64,000 bases of DNA from Porpolomopsis calyptriformis (GCA_951640195.1 OX621167.1:2294001-2358000); one strand, 5' to 3'. Shown: positions 1 through 11,784, counted from the first letter of the stretch. Notes: a model not told the origin generated them from the sequence alone. Made by a program: numbers and translations.

Positions 1-374
1 TGTTATCAATAGGCTCTGTGTGGGATAAGAACAACACACACATAGATATCCTGGATGCATTGAGCATTACTATGGATTTCAACACAGTGATCACTATCAT
101 CCTTGCTGTAAGTTCCTAATTTTGCTGTAATGTCAACTCTCTAAATACTTCACAGGGATTATCATGTCTTGATCAGCCAACCCCTTATACACAAAGGAAG
201 TTGACTGATGTGCATCAGTTCTGCCATTCTCACCATATGATTGCATGTTCTGCCAAGCAGATGTACCAAAATTCACTCTGGGTAGCTGAGATATACAAGG
301 GTCACATAGAACGAGCACAAGATAACCTTTCCAAAGCCTATCTGGATGTGGGCCAGCTCCTTAATGCTGTTTGA
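1..374 (+). CDS. 3' end of an unrecognised spliced gene
   Basis: Two exons (1..107 and 156..374) join in phase across a 48 bp intron with a GTAAGT donor and a TTCACAG acceptor, and end at TGA 372-374. The visible product is about 107 residues. Its last part is a Gln/Lys/Asp-rich amphipathic stretch likely to be helical (includes AKQMYQNSLWVAEIYKGHIE). No known domain is recognised. The start lies before the window. Base use matches the AT-rich island, so it may belong to a multicopy family. The call rests on coherent reading across a canonical intron, not on homology. Confidence 0.5.
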
Positions 375-761
375 CACAGCTGCCTTGTGGGAAGTATTGG
401 TGTTGTGCAGGTACCTTCTCAGGTTGCACGTGGGTAAATGTAGACACAAGAGATGTAGGATTCAATGCTTGTTCCAGTATGTTGTACTGTACTTGCTCAA
501 TTCTTGGGTTAGCTCTGACTTTTGATAAAAAGGTATACTGGCACATCATTCCTTAGGCCTTCCAGGTCTATTGCTAAATTTACTATTATTGCATGCTACT
601 CTAGATATCTTGGCTTGTAAAACAGTGTTGGGTGTTAATGGTAGGCTAGCTGTAATTATATTACACAAAGAATATGAGGTGAAACTTTCACATCTGTGAA
701 TCACACTGTTGAGATAAAGGACAAGATTGATCTTGTATTATGCACATTGTATGATTACTCA
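375..761. other. No supported gene; flank of the retrotransposon
   Basis: AT-rich sequence between the stop of the first gene and the retrotransposon insertion site. Short open frames on both strands have no splice or family support. Bases 755-761 are the displaced last codons (NE and stop, minus strand) of the gene at 8394-9309, separated from it by the insertion. Confidence 0.5.
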
Positions 762-766
762 TTATC

Positions 767-961
767 TGTAATAGATATGTTACATACAGCCACTGTGCTA
801 TGTTTATACTTAGTTGTACTGGATACCTTAAGTACTGGTTATGCTTAGGTAAACAATAAGTTTACATCCCACTCCCACTTATACCAGATTGACCTAATAC
901 ATTGGTTCTGTGCATATCCTGGTATTGAGCAAAGTGTGATAACTTATCCCCAACCCTTACA
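767..961 (+). repeat. 5' LTR (195 bp)
   Basis: Matches 8194-8388 over its whole length with 6 substitutions and no gaps. Begins TGTAATAGATATG and ends CCCTTACA. Confidence 0.95.
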
Positions 962-1734
962 CTTTTTTGCACATCCACAAGAAATTGTGGAATATTTGTG
1001 TAAATTAACTTTTGATTGAAAAAGCTTCCCTGTCAATGACACAGCCTCTATCAATGATGAAGACCCACATGAAGACTTGAATCATGTGGGCCTCAATGGC
1101 ACACAACTCGCAAGGCAAACCATGTGACAATGATGACCCAGGAATGGCGCAGACGAGTGCTGTCACTGATTTAGGTGTGCCACATCACGACCTCAGCAAC
1201 ACTCAAAGACAGCCAGCAATAGCTGTAAATTCACCCCAGAGTGAATGAAGATATCATGCCAACTTAGATGATGGTAGCTCCCAACTCATGGAAAGAGAGG
1301 ATTTGTTGCTGATGACAAGTCAGCATGTAAGCATGATAGTTGACCCTACACTTGATACTTTAATGCAGACCCTCACTGAGGGTCAAACAAGGATAGGAAA
1401 CCCTTCCTCATCATGAAACCTGAATGAATGAGCATACGTTCATCAAATGTTAAATCTATTACATCGTAATGAAATAGACAACCAAGATGAGCAATGAGAC
1501 CTATCACCCACACCCAGTCAGATATCAACTATTACATGTAGTAAGAGACAACAAGAAAAGCACCCACAGAATCGCGAGGCATCAAGCAAGATGCTCTCTG
1601 ACATAGTTGACCAAGTCAATTTACTCATTCAGATGAGAACAGATGGTATTAATTGTGAGGAATTCATGAAGCTAGCCAATGACCTTAATAAGGTTATGGT
1701 GTGTAAGAATAGCGACAATACCCATTGAAGTAAG

Positions 1735-3390
1735 ATGGATATAACCATTTGTCTAGATAGGGATGAAGAAGATGAACTTCTTCAACAAGTAGAAGCTGAG
1801 CTTTGCTGTCCTCAACAAGAAGATGAGACAAGTTCCATCTATCAGAGATGGCATGCCATGGCTAATCGAGTCGATAAACATCGACATGGAAGTAAGAAGA
1901 GGAACAACCAGAATAGGTTGTTTGAACAAGAAAATGAAGCAGCCTTGAGACTGGGCACATTCACACTCAAGGATAGAGTGGCTATCCAAAGGTTAAGAAA
2001 TGGTGACATCCATGAAACCAGAAGATCCGGTCTAGATGACCAAGGCATTGCCTTCGACGCTTCTGGAGAAACCATAGACTTATAGGCAGAAGGACAAAAT
2101 GAGCAGCCTAAATGAGACCGCCGACTGCCGTCAGATAGAAGGCAGTATCACCAGTCAGATGACAGTGATTTAGACAACCCAGATCAAGGATTGTCTTCTA
2201 ATGATGAGTCCAATTGTAGCAAAATGATAGACACTGGAAGTGATCAGTCAAGAAATTGACCCTCCAATGCTACCAGACATGGTAGTAAAAGAATGTCTAA
2301 ACAGACATCAAAAACAACAACATGACACAGAAGTTGTAGCCATAAACCTCATAAATATGAGGGGAAAGATTGACACTCTGATTACCTCAGAGATATTCAT
2401 CGAAAATATCATAAATTAATTGATGAACAAGTGGGCAAACTACTAAAAGGAAACCTACCTGGTTTCCAAACCTCATCACCTAAACTGCCTACTCTAAAAG
2501 AGTATAGTGGTGAAGAGGACATTGAGAAATTTGATGGGTGGCTTCAATCATTCCTAAGATAGCTAAAATTGTCCAACTATGCTAGACCTAATGTGGAGCC
2601 AGAGTGTATTGCTTTAATGGCTATTTATCTTGCAGACAAAGTAAGACAATGGTTTAACGAAAATGTCGACAGCATGTCTAGGCAGAAACGCTGATGGATA
2701 TTCAAAGAGGTCATAACCAGACTGTATGACCAGTTTATTCATAAAGCATCTATACAGGATGCTACTATGAAATTCTATTCAAGAAAGTACACCACAGAAG
2801 GTGGTGTCTCAGGATTTTTCTATGACCTCGAGAGGTATGCAGGATGTATGATACATGAGCCTGACTCATATACATTCAAAACCCAATTATTATTGGGTCT
2901 ACCTGCACAGATAACTGACGCAGTTGTCCAGAAAGGTGTTACCACTAAAACCTCATCACTTGATATGATTCTCAAAGTGGCTTGATGTGTTGAAGAAAGC
3001 ATTCAAATAAAGCATCACTATGATGAGTGATGCAAGGTGACATCTGGAGTAACCAGTTAGCTGAAAGCAACCGTGAATATGCAGCTGCTAACAAATCAGA
3101 CAATGAATAAAGAAACACTGTCATATTCGAAGCCAGCATACAATAAGCATGCTAACAAATGAGATCCATACAGACCGTATAGACCAACTGACAACTGTCA
3201 GACTTACAGACCACCGCCAAATTGACCCAGTGGTTCTGGAAGTAGACCGACACTGCAGGTGCCAGCAAATAATTGAAACCAGACAGGATCATCTAGTGTG
3301 AAATGCTACGCGTGTGGCAAGTTTGGCTACTATGCAACTGATCTGAAATGTCCCAACTTTGGGAAGCCCCAAATGGCAGCTATCTAAGAG
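1735..3390 (+). pseudogene. gag: gag of the gypsy element, decayed
   Basis: An acidic/basic N-terminal part (1735-2085) is followed, after several stops, by a retrotransposon gag core from about 2490. That core reads as a capsid-like helical domain (EEDIEKFDGWL, LADKVRQWFNENV, SFFYDLERYAG-like) through about 2985. A nucleocapsid knuckle lies at 3302-3360: it starts CYAC but has Tyr where the CCHC histidine should be, and its last spacer is longer than the usual four residues. Frames change and TGA/TAG codons recur, so no gag protein can be made. Confidence 0.8.
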
Positions 3391-3464
3391 GGGGAGGATG
3401 TATTTAAAATGGTAGCAGAAGGATTTATGTTGTGAAAGTTTATGGATGCTCAATAAAATTATTG

Positions 3465-5520
3465 TATGTTCAAGCATGAAACAATTGCGATACTTGAAGC
3501 CCTCCTTAAATGGGAGGACAAATTGATAGGATATCAGGTTCACATTGTAACCAACCATCAAGCTCTTGAGTTTTTCAAGATGCAAAGATGCCTGTCTAGC
3601 CAACAAGCTTAGTGGATGGAATACCTGTCAAGATTTGACTTTGACATAACATACATCAAAGGGCAACTGAATAAAGTTGCTGATGCACTATTATGTTATT
3701 ATGAAAGTGATACATGGTATGACACTCATCCTGTGAGCGACTATGTAGATGTAGATATATGTCTAGACCCTGAAAAAGATGATCTCCCTTGGGATTGTCT
3801 AAATGAAATTGATACTGGAGCCATCAAAATGAAGGCTATCCAGGTTGTCGAAGATATTCAATGATGCTGAAGCAATTATCTCCTCAAGAGAGAAGAAGAT
3901 AGAGATGCGCAAGCAGCAGCACTCATGCTAGTCCTGATTCCAGAAACAGAACCAATGAAAAAACTAAGATCATCCCTGGATAATCCAACAGTATTCCAAT
4001 CCCATCAGTGGGGAGAGAACTTGCGTGCTTGTATAGAGCCTGATGAATTGCTAACAGTAGCAATTCACAGAGGATACATATCCGACGCATTATTTAGCAA
4101 GGTTCTTGAAAACCCTGAACACCATAAGGCATTCACTGTCCATGAAGGCCTGATTTGGTCCAAGAATTTGGGGGGAGAGGAAGTACTATGTATCCCATCT
4201 ACAAAGATGGGACAAGAATCAATTTTCAGCCTGATCATTGATCAAGCACACTCAATAGTGGGCCATTTTAGTTCACAACATACTACCAACTATGTAGATA
4301 ATGGTACTAGTGGCCTAAGATATTTAGCCACATTAAACAATTCTGCAAGTCATGTCAGACTTGTCAAATGTCGAAAGACAATATACAGTGCCTGACAGGA
4401 CTGTTGCACTTATTACCTATACCTATAAAACTATGGCAATCAATTGGAATGGACTTTATTGGTCCATTTCCTGAAATTGATGGGTACAATTACCTATGGG
4501 TAGTCATTTGTCAAATGACATCAATGATCCACCTAATACTGGTGAATACCAAAATGAAAGTGTCAGAGCTTTCATGGATCTACTTAAAAGAAGTAGTAAG
4601 GCTTCACAGCCTTCCTGAAAGTATAGTCTCAGACAGACTCAAAATTTACCTCCAAATGGTGGAGTGAACTTCATAGGCTCTTAGAAGCTAAACTGTTGAT
4701 ATCTACATCATTCCATCCTCAGATGGATGGCACAACTGAATGAGCTAATCACTCAATAGGTCAAATTCTCCAAGTGACTGTAAGCTCGGATCAACAAGAT
4801 TGGATTGCAAAGATCCCGATGACCGAATTCACAATTAATGTGAGTATCAGTGAAGCTACAGGCTTTGCCCTGTTCGAACTGAATGGAGCTTATATACCTA
4901 CTATGATTAAGCAGGTAGAAAATACCGCTGAGACACTGCCAGGTGTCCAAGCATTTGCTCAACAAGCGCTGCAGAATCTGGCAGGTGCTTACAATGCAAT
5001 TATTGCACATCGCATATTTCAAAGACACTATGCTAATCAGTGTAGAAGGGAAGAACTGTTGATAAAAGTAAATAACTCTGTGTACCTATCAACCAAGAAC
5101 CTTAAACTACTGCAAGGCAGAGCAGGGAAACTCCTGCCAAGGTTCATTGGGCTGTACAAAGTCATACAGGCCTTTCCTAATGAATCCAACTATGAGTTGG
5201 AACTCCCCAATAAGCTCACAAAGTGACAGATTCATCTGCGCTTTCATGTAAACTTGCTACATCCACACCATCCAAATGATGATGCGTTATTACCTAACTG
5301 AGCATCAGTAAATGCTTATAACTTCAGTGAACCACCTCAAACTGAATAGCTAGTTGACAAAATAGTCAGCCATAGGTGGGACAACTGAAAACTCAAGCTG
5401 GAGGTTTGTTGGAACCTTGCAGACATGACATGGGAGCCTATCTCATCGTGTAAAGAGCTTAGTGCTCTAGATAAGTATCTAACCCTAATGGGTGTAGATA
5501 CCCCTCATCAACTGCCGAGA
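3465..5520 (+). pseudogene. pol: pol remnant: RNase H, integrase, chromodomain-like end
   Basis: From about 3465 the translation follows the Ty3/gypsy RNase H end (AILEALLKWEDKLIGY, then YLSRFDFDITYIKGQLNKVA). The integrase core follows (WQSIGMDFIGPFPE near 4435, LHSLPESIVSDR near 4600, FHPQMDGTTE near 4715) and then the post-integrase stretch with YLSTKNLKL. A chromodomain-like segment lies at about 5347-5510 (KIVSHRWDN, VCWNLADMTWEP). Several stops interrupt it. Protease and reverse transcriptase are absent, so the element could only have moved in trans. Family assignment is secure; function is lost. Confidence 0.88.
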
Positions 5521-5617
5521 TGGCCAGTTAAGAGGCACTGAATGCCAACTGCACTTAGAGCCTTGAGGCATGCCGACAAGCACACCTTATATGTGCACTA
5601 AACCAAGCACAAATGAT

Positions 5618-5738
5618 AATTGCCTTAATTGGCAATCAATAGACTGGACAAACCCAGTCCAGTGGCAGACTCACCCCAATTGGGGTAATTAGAGGCACCA
5701 GAATGATGCCACAAGTCTAAGCATGACTTGTATAAAAG
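5618..5738 (+). promoter_or_regulatory. Hairpin cluster and TATA box ahead of the third ORF region
   Basis: Four short hairpins lie close together: ATTGCC/GGCAAT (5619-5636), GACTGG/CCAGTC (5642-5659), the perfect palindrome CCCCAATTGGGG (5674-5685) and CAAGTC/GACTTG (5712-5730). TATAAAAG at 5731-5738 stands 19 bp before an ATG at 5757. The layout suggests an internal promoter for the accessory ORF; that is inference from position. Confidence 0.5.
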
Positions 5739-5756
5739 CACGACAAACAAAAAACA

Positions 5757-8039
5757 ATGGTAGAAATCTTTCTACTATGTATGACAATGTTAGATGAAAA
5801 CACCACGCCCACAAGCATAAGAACAAGCCCCCGCCACAAGAAACCGAGACCACTGGCAACAGTGGAAGATGATGGGGATCAGCTAATGGCTAGTCCCAAT
5901 AATGTCATCAGATCCCCATGCCAGACATGGTGTGGGCCCTCTTCTAAGGGGGAGAGAGAGCACCACTCTTGACAAAACATAAGTAACTTGTCAGAGTTAC
6001 CCCTGAAAATATGGGTGTGTAACAGCACCATAATGTCGCAATACACTCCAGTTACTGGAAGTGTAAAGTCTGCAAAGACTATGTAATGCATGTCATCGAA
6101 GACAGCATAAATGAAGATGCCTCATTGAAAGAGGCATTTGATTGTTGCTGAAAGGCACACCAAGAGGAACTCATCACTGAGATCTGAAACCTCACTGTCT
6201 CACTTGAGAAGGCTCAAGATGATGGTGACTACTATCATGCTCATTATGAAAGCACTCAGGATGAGCTTAATAAAGCCAATCAGCTTATAGCTGAGCTGAA
6301 CAAATCTAACAATGCTAGCGAAGCTGAATCACTAGGCAAGCGAAAGTGCTCCCATACTGAGGGACTGCATTCACAATCATCAGAATACACAAGGGCAGCT
6401 AGCCCTGTGACTAAGACTTCCTCTGCTCAAGACAAGGGCAAGGAAAGGGAAACTGATGAGGAGGCTCAATGAAGAGCCAATATGAAACACTACGATCCAT
6501 ACTCAGATGACAAGTTAGTGGGCTATGGCCCAATGTTCAAAAAGCTTGACAAGGAGGATAACGCATATATCAAGAGGTGCTTTCCCCAAATCATTCAAGA
6601 GAATGAGGAACTGAAGGCTCACCTTCAATCTAACTCATATGTCAAGTTTCCTAACCTCCCAGATCCGGGAGAGAATAATCAATCTGGCCCTAGTGGCAAG
6701 ATGATTAAGCAGCACAAGAAGTGCTCAACCATCACTGCTTGGCCCAGCATCCCTGCTGGGGCCCACTACTCACCCATTGACCAGATTATCTGGGTTGGCA
6801 CAAGCACTGAAGCAGCATGATGAAACGAAGCATTGGGATTACCCCCTCCACATGGAACTCGATCTGCAGATGACCACAGATACCCAGTCAATGCATGCCA
6901 ATAGTGCACCCTGTTCATGCAAGCCTAAGAATCGGGCAATAATAAGGCTCTCAACCTTGCGCGATTATTCATCACAATAGTGCAGGTGACTCCTTGAGAG
7001 AGTAGGACAGATGCTCAACACATCGTGTTAATCAATTGGAGAGTTCCTGCCTGGGCCTCAGGTGACTCCACCAATGCACCTGTACAGGTGCCGACTTCTT
7101 CTATACCTGGCTGGATTAACCCATCTCAGCCAACTGCCATGAGCTCCCCAGAAGAGTGGGCTCATTGGTTTTACATAAACCACCATGCCGCACACCCTGG
7201 AGTGTGCATTGAATGAGATAGCAGCACCTCACTGCAAAGCCTCTGCGGGATAATCCTGGTTAGTCGACACAAACCAAAGTCACCTAAGACCCATGCCCCC
7301 ACTGGATTATTGACAGATGCCAACCAGATATGGTCGCAATACACCAGAGCAGTGGCCCTTTTGTTTGGAATACCTGGCCACTATCGATCACTTGTGACGG
7401 GATCAAAACTCTCCATAGTGGAACCCCAGAGAACCAGCCTGGTACTCTGGATCATCTAATGTCATGGAACAATCCCTCATTCTGTTCTTCGCCAGACAAG
7501 GCATTACATTTGAACAGGTGGACAATGCCTTTGTATATGCCTTTCAATGGCTTGAGGACACCCTCCAGGGTAATGTCTCAGATGTATCTACCCTTGAGAC
7601 ATACAGAGAGTCTGTGCATAATACCCTTGAATAGAATGGCATCCCACTATCACTTTGTGACAGAAATGACACATGGTTCCCTGACGAACATCCCCACAGA
7701 CATCCCCCATCTCATATCTTGTCCACTGATAAGTCTGTCGCCCCATCCGTGGGCCTTATCACCTAAGACACATTTAATACATCTAATTCATTCACTCAGT
7801 GTGGACAAACCACATACACGCTCGCCAAGCATGGACCACCTCATGGCTGGGACTTGTCCCACACTTCACAATGCCATTCACAGCATAATTCACAAGACAG
7901 CGCTGCGCTGCTAGGCAGCGATAGCAAGCAAGTATCCCTTAGCTTGCCTATCCCTGAACCTGAGCCAGTTTCACTTCAGGAATGTGTTAATAGCATGTCA
8001 GAGACACCTGACATTCCACTAGACTATGGACGAATGTAG
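5757..8039 (+). pseudogene. Accessory third ORF region of the gypsy element, decayed
   Basis: About 2.3 kb between the chromodomain and the 3' LTR, longer than needed for an ordinary gypsy 3' end. Broken open frames include 5757-5972, a coiled-coil-like acidic stretch before 6480 (YESTQDELNKANQLIAELNK), 6482-6820 (CFPQIIQENEELKAHLQ), and Trp/Pro-rich pieces at 7025-7216 and 7330-7450. Together they look like one or two former proteins rather than random frames. I recognise no domain. It could be an element-encoded accessory protein or captured host sequence. Confidence 0.5.
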
Positions 8040-8182
8040 TCTTTACTGCTGTTGTATTACTACAGCATTAATTTTCTGTTTTTCTTTAATTCTTTCTATG
8101 TTTTATATAGATTGTGTTATATGGACTATTAATGTGTATTATGCCTAGCTGTCAGGCTTAACTTACCCCGGCAGTTAAGCCA

Positions 8183-8193
8183 AAGGGGGAGGA
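8183..8193 (+). other. Polypurine tract
   Basis: AAAGGGGGAGGA-type purine run directly before the 3' LTR, the expected plus-strand priming site of a Ty3/gypsy element. Confidence 0.8.
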
Positions 8194-8388
8194 TGTAACA
8201 GATATGTTACATACAGCCACTGTGCTGTGTTTGTACTTAGTTGTACTGGATACCTTAAGTACTAGTTATGCTTAGGTAAACAATAAGTTTACATCCCACT
8301 CCCACTTATACCAGATTGCCCCAATACATTGGTTCTGTGCATATCCTGGTATTGAGCAAAGTGTGATAACTTATCCCCAACCCTTACA
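8194..8388 (+). repeat. 3' LTR (195 bp)
   Basis: Begins TGTAACAGATATG and ends CCCTTACA, followed by the target duplication TTATC. Read on the minus strand, 8289-8388 also supplies the present 3' end of the neighbouring gene's open frame. Confidence 0.95.
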
Positions 8389-9309
8389 TTATCCCCAGTG
8401 AGATTAATAATGACCTGTTCTAGCTGAACAATTGTCCTCATACATTGATGTCTTCCGAACACCCTTTTCATCATAACTAACCCACAAGCGCATCTTGCTA
8501 TGAGCCTAAGGAAATCTCTTTCTGGCAACCCACAATTATCAAGGGACATTACCTGCAAGAATATAGATAAACTAGTCTCACACCTTCCATACCTTGCAGC
8601 TGATGTAAGAAGAATGTTGACACCTATAAGGTTATGAGTACAGATATCTCTACATTGAGAAAGAAAACTTGCCAGTGTCATCTAGTATGATACAGGATAC
8701 ATGTATGATGGGTGGGGGCAGTGGAGTGTTATCATCTGTGGAAGAATTAAAAACCTCACTGTCACTACACCTGCAATAGGGAACTAAGACATAGACCTCA
8801 CAGTAGGTATCTGTATATGAAAAGGCCAGCCCTTGGATACATATGGTCAATATAAACTGTGTAGCAACATCAAGAAATGAACCACATTAATTGTGAATCA
8901 CTCACCCAAATATCTGCAACAATTGCTAGTGCATGATGCAATGCATTCACCAGCAAACCTGCCCAACTTGCAAACCAATATAGCTGATTCCAAATATACT
9001 CCTCATTGTTTGCTTTCAATGGCACAGAGATATGAAGGTGCCTGAAATTCATGGGTAAACTAGTACTCTAAGATATCAGAGGGCGATACTCATCATCCTT
9101 CATCATGTATGGGCCTATCAACCAGAAATATAATCAGTGAATGGTAATTGAAGGATGGCAGCTTACCAGAGCCAGCAGTAGAGATCACCTACTTCAGCAT
9201 CATAATGGAGGAATATTCCATTTCCCATGACAGCCTGATGGTGAATCCAGGTGAGATATGTCTCAAATATGTTTACAGAACTTTGGCCTTCTTCAACAGT
9301 AGGCATCAT
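8289..9309 (-). CDS. Unrecognised spliced gene with an LTR-derived C-terminal tail
   Basis: Four exons keep frame: 9309-9167, 9059-8906, 8856-8673 and 8623-8289 (816 nt, 271 codons plus stop). Introns 1 and 2 are GT-AG; intron 3 uses a GCAAGT donor (GC-AG). The retrotransposon target site lies three codons before the original stop: the uninterrupted frame would end ...TGD-N-E-stop, with the last bases now at 755-766. In the present allele the frame reads about 34 residues of LTR before stopping at 8289. No stop lies inside the exons. The product includes ALHHALAIVADIW, a Pro-rich link and a Cys/Arg-rich end (RDFLRLIARCACGLVMMKRV). Family unknown; an upstream exon is possible. Confidence 0.55.
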
Positions 9310-9833
9310 GCAGAAAAGATATTGTTGCAAGTGAAAGATGGTCAGAATTATGACCATGGTAGTTGCAATTATATATACATTCAAGATTATGTAACTATTA
9401 ATGAGCAAAGTCATTCAGCATAGAGTTTAAAAGTACTATGGTCGAAGGCATTAGTAGGAGGTGAGATGTATAAGCTATTGCCTTTGTACTTGGTTGTGAC
9501 CTTTTAGGAATAAAACCTGATCAATTTGGCAATTGGTCCACAGGAGGTATAGTTCATGTGACTAATCTCAGTCACCTTGTACTTTGTGCTTTGTACTTAA
9601 TCAATTTGGAGTCTGTATCAATTATATAAGTAGTTAGGCAACACTCAAGTGGTCCCTCATATTATGATCTTGCAACTTAGTCTTTTCAATGAATGAGAAC
9701 CTCCCTCAAACCATCCTAGGTGTCTGCTACCAAAAAAGTGCACTTGAATTGGGACCCAGGAAGAAACTGTTGGTCTTAACTCCTGCCTCTAATTAGTAAT
9801 CTGATCAATCCAATAGCTGCACTTCTAATCCTC
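9310..9833. other. No supported gene
   Basis: AT-rich intergenic sequence. It may hold the promoter or first exon of the minus-strand gene and the lost N-terminus of the pseudogene at 9834. Nothing firm is visible. Confidence 0.4.
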
Positions 9834-10945
9834 TCGTTCACCATGGGAGGCACTTTGGTCAGACTGTTCATGCCCTATACAATGTCAAAGATCTGATATT
9901 CAATAGTATGCCATGTATCCATGATCCCAACAATGCAAGCAAGCTAGGTGACATAGGTATCACAACTGAGTGTGTAGCCTGTTTTGATATGATCTGGCAC
10001 CTTACTAAATTTGTCTCCACAAGGGAACAATGGGAACAACAAGTATTTGATTTGCTCCTTCAGATAGTAGCTAGGCTCAAACAGTGTCTCCTGAGGAGCT
10101 CTAATCAAGAGATTGCATCTATAGCCAAGTTGGTGTGCATTCACCAATTACCAGATACCTGTCCAGCTCACCTCTAGCTGAAGATTCAGAAGGGTGCATC
10201 TAGCGCCAGGTCCAATGATATGAAGACACTAAAATCTTCCATTTTGAACTGGATCGCTTCACATGGCCAGCAGCTGAATCTATCTCTAGCTCAGAATATC
10301 AAGTCAGACTGTGGTTTTTACTACAAGCATACTAGTGCTCTACTTTGTCCTGCTGGTCTTGATTGATCTGATCAGGAGTGAGCTTGTACACAGAAGTCAA
10401 ACAGAATCTCTCACACATTTTGCTACTCTAGGATCCAAGAAAAACTGAGGAGCAGAGAACTTGTTGTCCCTGGCAATCAATAGCCCATTTTCATTTATCA
10501 AGACAACCTTTACAATGCCAAGGATCCCTAGAACGGCACTTTCTATAGCTCACTTCTTGTGTCTGTAGGTGCCTGCTTAGTCTCTTTTCACTGTGCACTC
10601 ATGTTCCTGTTTAATCATAGGCATATAAGTATATATTTACTTCCCCTAGTTCCATTGACAAGGAGCTAAGGGCAACTCACTCTGGCAATGCTTGTATCCA
10701 CAGAATGACTTGGGTTACAGCTGCTTCCATTGCTTATATCACCACACAGGTGTGCAACCCCTCATGCTTCTATTCATCCCTTATCACCACAATTTCCCAG
10801 GTGCAATTTTGCTATCATCATCACCTGTATTTTCGAAATGTGACAAAGTAACTGACTCCAAAAGGTTCTATAATTCCATCCTCAATTTGTTTGATGACCC
10901 AGAAGAGTAAAAGGAGGTGGATAACCTACTAGCATAGTGGAACAG
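9834..10945 (+). pseudogene. Decayed member of an Agaricomycete family of unknown function (resembles DUF6698)
   Basis: The reading starts with HHGRHFGQTVHALYNVKDLI and continues through EQQVFDLLLQIVARLKQCLL. It then crosses in-frame stops into SSARSNDMKTLKSSILNWIA and DCGFYYKHTSALLCPAGLD. A probable intron follows, then SSSPVFSKCDKVTDSKRFYN and a LFDDPEE/KEVDNLLA end. Order and motifs match a large Agaricomycete family that I recall as DUF6698. Stops at the LPDTCPAHL end, after AGLD and after DDPEE, plus a frameshift near 10800, mark it as dead. The family name is from memory. Confidence 0.6.
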
Positions 10946-11594
10946 GTGAGCATAGGTTTTTTTCTGTTGGATTGAAATCAGTAAATTGATTAGCAACATC
11001 CAGGCAAATTTTTCCTTGCTATGCTGAGGTTCACCCTCCTTCTGTGAAGAACAGTGCTTTGGCTCAGATCAAGGAGTAATGTGTTGCCATGAAGGCCTTG
11101 CAGGATAATGTGGCAGTTTAGAACATTCAATTCTTGTAGTTATTGTATCATTTTTTTTTTGTTTTCTTGACAATTGTATTCTTGTGTGTACAGCCACATC
11201 AGGCCAGATACCCAAATTGTTTCTCTTACAGTAAGGGCAATATAATTCAGACCCTGATATTGATGATAATATGCAGCTAAGATGCTTGATCTTGTAACTG
11301 TATATCATTGGTTGTCAATCTGATTAAAAATTGGCTATACATTGCAATTCCAATAGTTGTTAGACTAGAGGCATCCACATATTGGACATTCCAGTCATTA
11401 TCAGCTACCAACCATCTGACAGGTATTGACAACTGTGCTCATTAATCTTCTGGTTGTACCACAGTACTCATAGTGCTTGATCTGGTAGCAGCCATATCTT
11501 AGTGCTAATATGTATCACCTGTTATCAGTCTGATCAACATTGGCAATAAACTACACTCTGATAGTTGGGATTAGACAGATAACATCATTCTATA
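10946..11594. other. No supported gene
   Basis: AT-rich intergenic sequence with a T-run near 11150. Open frames are short and lack splice or family support. Confidence 0.4.
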
Positions 11595-11607
11595 CTATGA
11601 GGGACTA

Positions 11608-11784
11608 CATCAGCAAAACCCGATATGTCTACAGGAAACTACATAGTTACTTGTAGTTGGACTGTAGATAGTTGTAGAAAAGGTTATGTGTCTGTGTAGA
11701 TCTGTCAATCTACAGAGTTCTACAGAGTACTGTGTAGCTTTCTGTAGATTGTTGTAGAATCCTTAAAATCAGGTTTTGCTGATG
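11608..11784. mobile_element. 177 bp inner MITE inserted in the outer element
   Basis: 17 bp terminal inverted repeats, CATCAGCAAAACCCGAT at 11608-11624 and its complement at 11768-11784 with one mismatch, bordered by TA on both sides (11606-11607, 11785-11786). Removing it with one TA restores the left arm as GAGGGACTAAACTGGAC, matching the right arm GAGGGACCAAACTGGAC. The interior is dense in CTGTAGA/TCTACAG words on both strands, so it can fold. No coding capacity. Confidence 0.85.

Larger units (their letters stand above)
762..8393 (+). mobile_element. Decayed Ty3/gypsy (chromovirus-type) LTR retrotransposon
   Basis: Full-length insertion: 195 bp LTRs at 767-961 and 8194-8388, both TGTAA...TTACA, flanked by the 5 bp target duplication TTATC (762-766, 8389-8393). 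A polypurine tract abuts the 3' LTR. Internal order is gag with zinc knuckle, RNase H, integrase, a chromodomain-like end, then a separate downstream ORF region. Protease and reverse transcriptase are missing: the reading jumps from the knuckle (about 3.36 kb) to RNase H (about 3.47 kb). Stops and frameshifts run throughout, so it is non-autonomous. The LTRs differ at 6 of 195 positions, 5 of them transitions. No convincing tRNA primer site follows 961, so self-priming or decay is possible. Confidence 0.95.

Noticed and set aside
361..549. Minus-strand open frame in the left flank
   Set aside because: No splice or family support; the plus-strand exon ending at 374 explains the overlapping part better.
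3386..3402. AGAGGGGGAGGATGTA, like a second polypurine tract followed by an LTR start
   Set aside because: It reads in frame with the gag end (EGEDV) and no LTR-like sequence follows; similarity to 8183-8199 is coincidental or compositional.
9944..10147. Minus-strand open frame with a plausible start
   Set aside because: It is the antisense of the DUF6698-like pseudogene, which has recognisable family text on the plus strand.
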